Shown: positions 15,084 through 22,542, counted from the first letter of the stretch. The stretch: DNA of 26,571 nucleotides from CAYFFO01 sp964342485 (GCA_964342485.1 CAYFFO010000028.1:1-26571); one strand, 5' to 3'. Notes: generated by a model from the sequence alone, not told the origin. Made by a program: numbers and translations.

Positions 15084-15664
15084 GACAAATCATAATCCAA
15101 TGAGATATCAAGTATTTTAACCAGATTGCCGATTATATTAGCTGTAGCCCCCCATATTAAATGTCCTTCATATACATAGTTGTACTTAGAAAGCCAATTC
15201 CCGTTAAAATACCTTAATTCTTTCCTTAAAACTGTTACATCATTGAATTTAAACAAGGGAATTTCCAACAACTTTGAAACTTCGGCACTGTTGATATTAA
15301 AATTGTACTTTTTAGGTATAGTGCCAACATAGGGAGTTATTGAATATCCTGTCATGGTCTCAACTTGATCCAGTTGACCAAACATATTTACGTCATTGGG
15401 TGAAACACCAATCTCTTCCTTGGTTTCTCTGAGAGCTGTGTCGAACAGTGAATGATCGTGTTTATCCATTCGCCCACCAGGAAATGATATTTCGTTCTTA
15501 TGGTGTTCCACAGTTTCACTTCTTTTATTTAGTAGAACATTAACCTCATCGTTCTTTAAGTATAAAAGAACCAAAACAGCTGATGGAATAAGACCAAGAT
15601 TTGGTGTTGATTTTCCGGAAAATGAACCTATCCTAACACGCAAGTCTTGTAATTTAGAATCCAT
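15080..15664 (-). CDS. NUDIX hydrolase, NudL-like CoA pyrophosphatase
   Basis: A 194-residue NUDIX protein. The NUDIX block covers about residues 63-87 and contains FPGGRMDKHDHSLFDTALRE followed by TKEEIG. The preceding LLNKRSETVEHHKNEISFPGG is the extra signature of the CoA-diphosphatase (NudL/YeaB) branch, which cleaves CoA to 4'-phosphopantetheine and 3',5'-ADP. I start it at ATG 15664, six bases after AGGA, rather than at the GTG three bases earlier. Its stop overlaps the VWA start (ATGA), so it is translationally coupled to it. It lies 79 bp downstream of the AAA+ gene and two genes from coaE, placing CoA breakdown and CoA synthesis enzymes in one probable operon. Confidence 0.88.
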   Translation of the reverse strand: MDSKLQDLRVRIGSFSGKSTPNLGLIPSAVLVLLYLKNDEVNVLLNKRSETVEHHKNEISFPGGRMDKHDHSLFDTALRETKEEIGVSPNDVNMFGQLDQVETMTGYSITPYVGTIPKKYNFNINSAEVSKLLEIPLFKFNDVTVLRKELRYFNGNWLSKYNYVYEGHLIWGATANIIGNLVKILDISLDYDLS

Positions 15665-15743
15665 CACTAATCCTGTCCATATTAAAAATAGTCCAGAAGC
15701 CTTTAAAAGTGTTCAAAATGAAACTATAAAACCATGTCTATAT

Positions 15744-16652
15744 TCATTCAAATATAGACGAAATCACTTCAGAAATACTCTCCTGGATAGCCGTTTCATC
15801 AGTAACAGCCCAATTTACAGCAACTTGACATGCCCTTCTAGGAGATATTCCCTGTGCAATTAATTTACCAGCATAAATTAATAACCTTGTACTGGCACCT
15901 TCACCCAATCCATGTTCTCTCAAATTACGAACTTTTTCTCCCAATTTGGCCAACTGTAAAGATATCTTTTTATCAACTCCTGCTTCATGTTCAATTATCC
16001 CTGCTTCTACATCAACAGGAGGAGGGCCAAATTCTATTGCCACGAAACGCTGTCTAGTACTATGCTTGAGGTCTTTAAGAGCACTTTGATAACCCGGATT
16101 ATATGACATAACGAGTAAAAATCCATCAGCAGCTTCAAGCAATTCTCCCCTTTTCTCAACCGGCAAAATTCTTCTGTGGTCTGTGAGAGGATGGATTAAT
16201 ACCGTGGTATCCTTACGCGCTTCGACTATTTCATCTAGATAACAAATACCTCCAACTTTAACTGCCCGAGTCAGAGGACCATCAATCCAAATCGTGCTAT
16301 CACCTTGAAGTAAATACCTACCCACCAAATCGCTTGCTGTTAAGTCTTCATGACAGGCAATAGTCACTAACGGTATATTGCTATGTGGCCCCGTTGTAGA
16401 AGTTTCTTTTTCCTTTTTGTTATTTTCCTGACTTATACGAGTAAGAGGTTGTCCTAACCTATATGCCATATATTCAACAAATCGTGTCTTCCCACATCCT
16501 GTTGGACCCTTGAACAAAATAGGAATTTTTTGACGATATGCCGCCTCAAAAAGTTCCACCTCGTCATTAACAGGAACATAATATGGTTCTTCAGTCATAT
16601 GATATTCTTCAATAATGTAGCTGTTGTAAAGAGTCGTTTTTGAATTTGTCAT
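15744..16652 (-). CDS. CbbQ/NorQ-type MoxR AAA+ ATPase
   Basis: A 302-residue AAA+ ATPase. Walker A is GPTGCGKT (49-56) and Walker B is CYLDE (137-141). CHEDLTASDLVGRYLL, DGPLTRAV, VIHPLTDHRR-like ILPVEK and SYNPGYQS are signatures of the CbbQ/NorQ/GvpN group, with an arginine finger candidate in STRQRF (R200/R202). Members drive VWA-protein partners (CbbO, NorD) to activate Rubisco or NO reductase. A polar segment at about 71-93 (NNKKEKETSTTGPHSN) interrupts the usual LGxPLVTVACH strand and looks like an insertion. Met19, next to EEPYYVPV, is a possible shorter start; neither start has a strong ribosome-binding site. It follows coaE by 18 bp. Confidence 0.92.
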   Translation of the reverse strand: MTNSKTTLYNSYIIEEYHMTEEPYYVPVNDEVELFEAAYRQKIPILFKGPTGCGKTRFVEYMAYRLGQPLTRISQENNKKEKETSTTGPHSNIPLVTIACHEDLTASDLVGRYLLQGDSTIWIDGPLTRAVKVGGICYLDEIVEARKDTTVLIHPLTDHRRILPVEKRGELLEAADGFLLVMSYNPGYQSALKDLKHSTRQRFVAIEFGPPPVDVEAGIIEHEAGVDKKISLQLAKLGEKVRNLREHGLGEGASTRLLIYAGKLIAQGISPRRACQVAVNWAVTDETAIQESISEVISSIFE

Positions 16653-16670
16653 TGATGTATTATCTCTAAT

Positions 16671-17270
16671 TTAAAGTATCCCAATTTCTTTTCTCCATAT
16701 TTTTTCAACTAAAACTTCTAGATTGTCAATACTACCTGAATTATCAATCAAAATGTCCGCTTTCTTATTACGTTCTGCATCGCTGATCTGATTAAATATC
16801 CTAGCCTTTACAGACTCAATATCTAATCCAGTTTTTTGATGAACGCGATTCAATCTAGCCTGTTCTGGTGCTGTTACTACCCATACCTCATCAACCATAT
16901 CAGACCAATTAGCTTCTATCAGAATAGCTGCCTCCAAAACGATAACAGCTTCATGTTTTTTGCGAGCATTGTCAATAAGATTATAGACAAGCATTCTTGT
17001 TATAGGATGAACTATCGAGTTCAAAAGATCTAGCTTGCCAGAATCAGAGAACACAAGATCACCTAACTTTAATCTATTGATAGTTCCATCTTTCCTGAGT
17101 ATGTCCTCACCAAAAGCACCGACAACTTCTCTCCAGCCAGCAGAACCCGGCCTGTATGCTTCATGGCTTACTTCATCTGCATTTATTACTTTAACCCCTA
17201 TATCACAAAGTATCCTAGATACTTCACTTTTGCCACTTCCAATACCTCCAGTTAATCCAATTATCCTCAA
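16671..17270 (-). CDS. coaE: Dephospho-CoA kinase
   Basis: A 199-residue CoaE, which phosphorylates dephospho-CoA on the ribose 3'-OH in the last step of CoA synthesis. The P-loop is GGIGSGKS (8-15). INADEVSHEAY carries the catalytic Asp (D32), IVHPITR and VLEAAILIEA follow, and RIFNQISDAERNKKADILIDN is the typical lid and C-terminal part. The start is TTG at 17270, five bases after a very strong GGAGG (17280-17276). It is the first gene of the coaE - AAA+ - NUDIX - VWA run and is divergent from selA. Confidence 0.96.
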   Translation of the reverse strand: MRIIGLTGGIGSGKSEVSRILCDIGVKVINADEVSHEAYRPGSAGWREVVGAFGEDILRKDGTINRLKLGDLVFSDSGKLDLLNSIVHPITRMLVYNLIDNARKKHEAVIVLEAAILIEANWSDMVDEVWVVTAPEQARLNRVHQKTGLDIESVKARIFNQISDAERNKKADILIDNSGSIDNLEVLVEKIWRKEIGIL

Positions 17271-17298
17271 AATCTCCTCCCTATCAGGGCATCACTTC

Positions 17299-17328
17299 AT
17301 GATAGCAACGGCCTGTATACAGGGTCAA
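17299..17328 (-). promoter_or_regulatory. Promoter of the coaE operon with a palindromic operator-like site
   Basis: On the minus strand TTGACC (17328-17323) and TATCAT (17304-17299), each 5 of 6, are separated by 18 bases. The spacer is filled by CCTGTATACAGG (17312-17323), a perfect 12-bp palindrome sharing its last base with the -35 box. A dyad between the boxes is a classic repressor position. The start of transcription would be near 17292, about 22 bases before the TTG start codon. Confidence 0.55.
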
Positions 17329-17364
17329 CATACACAAGCAACTGGCTCTATACTCTAAGTACAG

Positions 17365-17370
17365 TATAAT
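17365..17370 (+). promoter_or_regulatory. Consensus -10 box directly before selA
   Basis: TATAAT (17365-17370) ends seven bases before the selA ATG at 17378, so the expected transcription start is at or next to the A of the start codon. There is no Shine-Dalgarno sequence in the intervening ATCGATC. The -35 region (around 17342, CTGGCT) is poor. Confidence 0.45.
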
Positions 17371-17377
17371 ATCGATC

Positions 17378-18769
17378 ATGCCTGCTAATTATGATTCAAA
17401 TATAAAGACTCAATTACGAAAATTACCTAGTGTCGACCAACTGCTAGAGATAACTGAGATCAAGAACTTAATTGAATCTAATTCAAGGAATCTTGTACTG
17501 AAAATTATCAGAAAACAAATCGCGATTTCAAGAGATTCGATAAAGAGAGGATTGCAACCTCCTCCAATTGAAAAACTTGTATCGGATATAGAAAATCAAG
17601 CATCATCTGAATGGGGTACCTGGCCATATCAGGTTATTAACGGTACCGGAGTCATAATACATACGAATTTGGGACGAGCTCCATTAAGTGAAGATAGTAT
17701 ATCTACAGTCCAAAAAATAGCGACTAACTATTCAAATCTAGAACTAGATTTGAATACAGGTAAAAGAGGTTCCCGTAATACATCGATATCAACATTAATA
17801 AGTCAAATCACAGGTTCTGAAGCTGCACTTGCAGTAAACAATAATGCATCTGCCATGATGCTTACCCTAGCAACGCTGGCAAGTAGAAAAGAGGTCATCG
17901 TTTCTAGGGGAGAGTCAGTAGAAATTGGAGGGGGGTTCCGAATACCGGATGTTCTAAGACAAAATAATGTAGAACTAATTGAAGTAGGTACTACAAATAG
18001 AACATACATCAGTGACTATGAATCAGCTATAAATGAATCAACTGGAGCTATTCTTACAGTTCATACCAGTAACTTTAAAGTCACCGGATTTACCCATCGT
18101 CCAAGCATTCATGAACTTGTCCAACTTGGTGAGAAAACAAATATTCCAGTTATTCATGATCTCGGAAGCGGCTGTCTCATTGATACTCGTGACTTTGACT
18201 TAGAATACGAACCAATGCCTCAGGATAGTATTAAGGCAAAAACATCGGTGACCTTATTTAGTGGCGATAAGCTACTTGGAGGTCCTCAATCCGGAATAAT
18301 AATAGGCAAAAAACATTTCATCGACCAAATAGGTAAACATCCAATCGCACGAGCCGTCAGGCTTGACAAGTTAAGTATGGCTGCTTTAAATGCCACGCTA
18401 CTTCATTACGTCAAAGATGAGGTTAATGAAAAGATACCGGTATGGAAGATGATTTCAACTCCTTTGGCAGAGATCCAATCAAGAGCATGCAACTGGATGG
18501 ATTCTCTAGGTGAAAATGTTGATATTGAAGAAGGTTTTTCAACTATCGGTGGGGGAAGTATGCCTGGCCAACTAATTAGCACTACACTTGTCACAATACC
18601 TGGCAAGAAATTTGGAGGCGCAGAGAATTTAGCCTACGAACTTAGAAAATTATGTCCTCCAATTTTAGGACGTATAGAGAACGAAAAGATTATTTTAGAC
18701 CCGCGTACAGTATTGCCCGAACAGGACCGAATCTTAATTGAATCGATAAAAACTGTCCTGAGCTACTGA
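17378..18769 (+). CDS. selA: L-seryl-tRNA(Sec) selenium transferase
   Basis: A 463-residue PLP enzyme that converts Ser-tRNA(Sec) to Sec-tRNA(Sec) using selenophosphate. The N-terminal domain (LPSVDQLLE..., then RKQIAISRDSIKRG) is the tRNA-binding part of SelA. The core has VINGTGVIIHTNLGRAPLS, VNNNASAMMLTL, RGESVEIGGGFRIPDV and GTTNRTY. The PLP lysine is K298 in SGDKLLGGPQSG. Length matches bacterial SelA. Its presence implies a selenocysteine system, but selB, selC and selD are not in the window and no selenoprotein was recognised here. It is divergent from coaE; the ATG has no Shine-Dalgarno sequence. rarA follows after 64 bp. Confidence 0.96.
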   Translation: MPANYDSNIKTQLRKLPSVDQLLEITEIKNLIESNSRNLVLKIIRKQIAISRDSIKRGLQPPPIEKLVSDIENQASSEWGTWPYQVINGTGVIIHTNLGRAPLSEDSISTVQKIATNYSNLELDLNTGKRGSRNTSISTLISQITGSEAALAVNNNASAMMLTLATLASRKEVIVSRGESVEIGGGFRIPDVLRQNNVELIEVGTTNRTYISDYESAINESTGAILTVHTSNFKVTGFTHRPSIHELVQLGEKTNIPVIHDLGSGCLIDTRDFDLEYEPMPQDSIKAKTSVTLFSGDKLLGGPQSGIIIGKKHFIDQIGKHPIARAVRLDKLSMAALNATLLHYVKDEVNEKIPVWKMISTPLAEIQSRACNWMDSLGENVDIEEGFSTIGGGSMPGQLISTTLVTIPGKKFGGAENLAYELRKLCPPILGRIENEKIILDPRTVLPEQDRILIESIKTVLSY

Positions 18770-18833
18770 TTATTTTTTATTCAAACATCGGATAAATAAA
18801 GAACTATTGAATTACTGAATACAAAAAAATACC

Positions 18834-20162
18834 ATGACTCTTTTCGACTATACAGCTAAGGAATATTTCCGATTGAACGCACCTCTTGCTGCACGTATGA
18901 GGCCCGCTGAATTTGATGAATTCGTTGGACAGGAAGAAATAATCGGACCAGATAAAATACTTCGTAAATCAATCGATGCCGATAAAATTCCATCGATTAT
19001 TCTTTGGGGTCCTTCAGGTTCAGGTAAAACAACTCTGGCAAACCTGATTGCAGAAAAAACACAAAGTAATTTCGTATTAACCAGCGCTGTTAATTCAAAC
19101 GTTGCAGAAATCAGAACAATAATACGGCAAGCTGAAGAAACATTGAGTATGTACCAAAAGCGCACTATCCTATTCATTGACGAAATTCACCGATTCAATA
19201 AATCCCAGCAAGATGTAATACTGCCTCACGTAGAAGACGGGACAATTACTCTTATAGGTGCCACAACTGAGAACCCTTCTTTTGAAGTTAATACGCCGCT
19301 TTTATCTAGAACTAGAATTTTTCTCCTAAGGCCACTTGAACCAAATCAGGTAAAAATTATCTTAGAACGAGCAGTATCAGATAAAGAACGAGGACTCGGG
19401 CGCCTTGCACCATCTCTAAATAGCGAATGCCTAGAAAAACTTGTAATCCTGTCAAATGGAGACGCAAGGACAGCCCTGAATGCCCTCGAATTAGCAACTA
19501 TAGGTACGAAGCCTGATAGTCAAGGAAAAAGAAATATCACAACAAGGATAGTTGAAGAAGCTATGCAACAAAAGCATATACCTTATGATAATTCTGGTGA
19601 CCAACACTTTGACACCATATCGGCATTTATTAAATCAATACGAGGGTCAGATCCCAATGCAGCTATTTATTGGCTAGCTCGCATGATTAAAGCTGGCGAA
19701 GATCCAATGTTTATTGCTCGACGGTTAGTCATACTTGCAACTGAAGATATAGGCATGGCCGACCCGCAGGCTTTAATGGTAGCTGTATCAGCACAACAAG
19801 CGCTTCATTTGGTAGGGATGCCTGAAGGGCGTATTCCTCTTGCAAATGCAACCATATATCTATCAACTGCTCACAAAAGCAATCGAGCATACCTTGCAAT
19901 AACAAAAGCACTTGAGGATGTTGATTCAAAGGAGAACTATCCTGTTCCATTACATCTAAGAAACGCTAGTACAGAGCTAACGAAAGATCTTGGGTATGGT
20001 AAAGATTACAAATACGCCCACGATTTTGATAACCATTTTGTCTCTATGGAAAATCTGCCAATAAATGTTAAGGGCAGTAAATACTACAAACCGTCAAACC
20101 AAGGTGCTGAAAAAGAAATTTCTAAAAGATTAAAAGAACTATGGGATAAAGAATCTACTTAA
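18834..20162 (+). CDS. rarA: Replication-associated recombination protein RarA (MgsA) AAA+ ATPase
   Basis: A 442-residue clamp-loader-like ATPase that acts at stalled replication forks. LAARMRPAEFDEFVGQEEI opens the protein, Walker A is GPSGSGKT (59-66), Walker B is FIDEIHRF (114-121) and GATTENPSFE carries sensor 1. The C-terminal RarA domains have RGSDPNAAIYWLARM, EDPMFIARRLVILATEDIGMADP and RNASTELTKDLGYGKDYKYAHD. The start has no clear Shine-Dalgarno sequence. The stop lies inside the end of the convergent DapA-family gene, an 8-bp 3' overlap with no room for a terminator. Confidence 0.96.
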   Translation: MTLFDYTAKEYFRLNAPLAARMRPAEFDEFVGQEEIIGPDKILRKSIDADKIPSIILWGPSGSGKTTLANLIAEKTQSNFVLTSAVNSNVAEIRTIIRQAEETLSMYQKRTILFIDEIHRFNKSQQDVILPHVEDGTITLIGATTENPSFEVNTPLLSRTRIFLLRPLEPNQVKIILERAVSDKERGLGRLAPSLNSECLEKLVILSNGDARTALNALELATIGTKPDSQGKRNITTRIVEEAMQQKHIPYDNSGDQHFDTISAFIKSIRGSDPNAAIYWLARMIKAGEDPMFIARRLVILATEDIGMADPQALMVAVSAQQALHLVGMPEGRIPLANATIYLSTAHKSNRAYLAITKALEDVDSKENYPVPLHLRNASTELTKDLGYGKDYKYAHDFDNHFVSMENLPINVKGSKYYKPSNQGAEKEISKRLKELWDKEST

Positions 20163-21087
20163 ACTTAGGAACTCCCGCAGAATCCATAATCTGTTCTAGT
20201 TCTTCAATCAAATGATTTGGAGGTCTAATACCAGGAGGTCTGGGAGGTCCCACTTTAAGCCCTGCTATTTCCATAGGAGTTTTTACTAGCGGTCCTTCCC
20301 CAGCAGTCAATACACCTACCTTTTTAATCCATCTGCGCCAACCAAATTTAAATGAGGCTAGGTGGTCTTTTACAGAAGAATAATCCCGCTTCTCAAGCAA
20401 TTCCCAAGTTCGTAAAGGATATTCAGGCCAACACGTTCCAAGATGACCTACAAACCCTTGAGCTCCTAAAGCATGGCTCCATGACAATTGGTCTGTATTA
20501 TCATAAATCACAAGGTCTTTGTGAAAAGATTCAATAATATCACGAAAAGAATCATGGTCCGGAGCTGCCCACTTCAATGCCCTTACGATTTCAATTTCTG
20601 CAAGTTGATTTAATAGGTCGCTCTCAATATGGAAGCCCAACCACCAGGTGTTATACACCATTATTGAAATATCAATCTGATCAGATAACTGTTTGAATAA
20701 CCTTAAAACATCCTGATCAGTCGCCGGATAATAATACAAAGGAGAAACTTGTACAGCCTGTAATCCAACTTTAGCTGCATGCTTTGCAAGTTCAATAACT
20801 ACCCTAGGGTCTGTATGCTGAACACTTGTTAACACGGGGACCCTATTATTTGCAGCTTCCACTGCAGCGGTCATTATAGTTTTACGTTCTTCTATATTTA
20901 GCAATGGATGCTCCCCTGCAGCTCCACCTACCAAAAGAGCCCCTTTACCAGTTTTTACACCATGCTCAATTGTAAAATTAACGTTATCCGAAAATGTCTC
21001 TATATCCAGATCAAAATCTTCTTTAAATGGAGTGGCCATAGGAATCATCGGCCCTCTTAACCAATCTTTAATATTATTTGGGTCCAA
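20155..21087 (-). CDS. DapA/NAL-family aldolase or lyase, substrate unknown
   Basis: A 310-residue TIM-barrel protein of the dihydrodipicolinate synthase / N-acetylneuraminate lyase family. The Schiff-base lysine is K172 (RALKW) and the catalytic tyrosine is Y145 (MVYNTWW). It is probably not dihydrodipicolinate synthase. The GTTGE motif reads GGAAGE (54-59), losing both threonines, and YNVPxRTG reads YNTWWLGF, losing the arginine that binds the carboxylate. Family members with such changes act on sugar acids, hydroxyproline derivatives and others. The start is TTG at 21087 with GGAGG five bases upstream. It lies 160 bp downstream of the threonine aldolase on the same strand. Confidence 0.88.
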   Translation of the reverse strand: MDPNNIKDWLRGPMIPMATPFKEDFDLDIETFSDNVNFTIEHGVKTGKGALLVGGAAGEHPLLNIEERKTIMTAAVEAANNRVPVLTSVQHTDPRVVIELAKHAAKVGLQAVQVSPLYYYPATDQDVLRLFKQLSDQIDISIMVYNTWWLGFHIESDLLNQLAEIEIVRALKWAAPDHDSFRDIIESFHKDLVIYDNTDQLSWSHALGAQGFVGHLGTCWPEYPLRTWELLEKRDYSSVKDHLASFKFGWRRWIKKVGVLTAGEGPLVKTPMEIAGLKVGPPRPPGIRPPNHLIEELEQIMDSAGVPKFK

Positions 21088-21247
21088 GTTATCCTCCTAT
21101 TAAAATCCAGTACAGGAATTTCGCCACCAATATATTTTTAGCATATTTTGATTAACAGATTAAGCTAAATAAAACACCTTGTTAACTGATTATTGTACTA
21201 AGTCAACACTATTACGTTTACATAATACAAGAACAAAAAGAGATCGC

Positions 21248-22288
21248 CTAATCACTCATTTTCTTAAACGTATCTGCGATAATTTCCAATGCGTATTCAA
21301 TATCTTGCGATGATACGTCATTGTGTGTAACCAAACGCCACAGACCTCCACTTCTGGCTCCGACCTTTACACCTTGCTTATCAAGCTCTGCAGCTATTTC
21401 AAAATGGTTAGAATAATTAACTTGGATGAAAATTAAATTCGTCTCTATCCTATCAAGCTGGACAGAAATCCCTGGAATTTTACTTAAGCCTGTTGCAAGG
21501 TTGCGAGCATTAGAATGGTCTTGTGACAAACGATCAACCATTTTTTCCATTGCCACAATACCAGCCGCAGCTATAATTCCTGCTTGTCGCATAGCAGACC
21601 CTAACCATTTCCTCCATCTTCGAGCCTCATTTATAGTTTTATGGCTCCCACAAATCAATGAACCAACAGGACATCCAAGGCCTTTGGAAAGGCAAAATGT
21701 TACTGTATCTACATCTTTCACCAGTGCTGATACTGGAATTTCTAAGGCGACTGCCGCATTAAACAACCTCGCCCCATCAATATGTACAGGTATATTTCGT
21801 TCTCTAGCAACGCTAATTATTGGTTTCATTTCTTCTGGAGCTATCGCGATACCTCCCATGGAATTATGTGTATTCTCCAGCGCAATAAGAGTCGTATTTG
21901 GATATTTGGTTGAATCATCATGAATTGCCATATTTAAAGCATCCACTTGAAATAAACCTCTTGTATCATTAGGCAATGAAACCATTGCCACCCCACCCAA
22001 AACCGAAGGACCAAAACCTTCCGCTCTAATGATATGAGACTTATCCCCACCAATTACTTCATCCCCTCTTTGACATTGCGAAAGTATACTAATTAAATTT
22101 CCCTGAGTACCACTAGATACAAGAACTGCAGACTCTTTACCTAACATTTCTGCAGCCATCTCTTCCAATCTGTTTACTGTTGGGTCTTCTCCGGCGACAT
22201 CATCCCCAACCTCTGCACTAGCCATGGCTTCTCTCATCTCAGTTGTTGGGTGAGTTTTTGTGTCACTACGAAGATCTACTATTTTCAT
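21248..22288 (-). CDS. ltaE: Low-specificity L-threonine aldolase
   Basis: A 346-residue PLP enzyme of the fold-type I threonine aldolase family, which cleaves threonine or allo-threonine to glycine and acetaldehyde. LRSDTKTHPT and GDDVAGEDPTVNRLEE open the protein, ALENTHNSMGG and VHIDGARLFNAAVAL form the cofactor site, and K202 in FCLSKGLGCPVGS binds PLP. I start it at ATG 22288, six bases after AGGAG, rather than at the TTG one codon upstream. It is divergent from fumC with overlapping promoters. The threonine-synthase-like gene at 23994-25163 makes threonine, so the region touches both ends of threonine metabolism. Confidence 0.94.
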   Translation of the reverse strand: MKIVDLRSDTKTHPTTEMREAMASAEVGDDVAGEDPTVNRLEEMAAEMLGKESAVLVSSGTQGNLISILSQCQRGDEVIGGDKSHIIRAEGFGPSVLGGVAMVSLPNDTRGLFQVDALNMAIHDDSTKYPNTTLIALENTHNSMGGIAIAPEEMKPIISVARERNIPVHIDGARLFNAAVALEIPVSALVKDVDTVTFCLSKGLGCPVGSLICGSHKTINEARRWRKWLGSAMRQAGIIAAAGIVAMEKMVDRLSQDHSNARNLATGLSKIPGISVQLDRIETNLIFIQVNYSNHFEIAAELDKQGVKVGARSGGLWRLVTHNDVSSQDIEYALEIIADTFKKMSD

Positions 22289-22321
22289 CAATAACTCCTT
22301 GGTCTCTGTTATATTCGATGA

Positions 22322-22349
22322 AGCATATATTACCGATCATGCTTGTCAA
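22322..22349 (-). promoter_or_regulatory. Promoter of ltaE
   Basis: On the minus strand a perfect TTGACA (22349-22344) is followed after 16 bases by TATGCT (22327-22322). Transcription would begin near 22315, leaving a leader of about 27 bases that contains the AAGGAG site. The -35 box occupies nearly the same bases as the -35 box of the opposing fumC promoter. Confidence 0.5.
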
Positions 22350-22374
22350 GTTACACAGGGTAAAATACTATAAT
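22343..22374 (+). promoter_or_regulatory. Promoter of fumC
   Basis: TTGTCA (22343-22348) with TACTAT (22366-22371) at 17-base spacing, overlapped by a consensus TATAAT (22369-22374) at 20-base spacing. Transcription would begin around 22380, giving an unusually long leader of about 160 bases to the preferred fumC start at 22543. Confidence 0.45.
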
Positions 22375-22409
22375 ACCTTGTCACCACTATTCGATGACAA
22401 AATCTTACC

Positions 22410-22448
22410 AGCTTAGAAGATGCACGATTAGAAATTCTAAGCTGCATC
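22410..22448 (+). repeat. Overlapping inverted repeats in the fumC leader
   Basis: AGCTTAGAA (22410-22418) is the exact reverse complement of TTCTAAGCT (22435-22443). TTAGAA at 22428-22433 can also pair with the same TTCTAA (22435-22440), and GATGCA (22419-22424) with TGCATC (22443-22448). The three pairings compete, so the element could form alternative RNA structures or serve as an operator. No run of T follows, so it is not a simple intrinsic terminator. Confidence 0.6.
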
Positions 22449-22542
22449 GTTTAAACACCAATGACCACAAAACAAATATGAAAAACCCATGGACAAAACT
22501 ACTACCATGGCAAAAATAAACCTTAATAACATGGAGAACACA

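Noticed and set aside
21426..21923. 165-residue plus-strand frame over ltaE
   Set aside because: It is antisense to the conserved threonine aldolase, including its PLP site.
22489..22542. Longer fumarase N terminus from ATG 22489
   Set aside because: The 18 extra residues are Asn/Thr/Met-rich and not typical of FumC; the Shine-Dalgarno sequence supports 22543.
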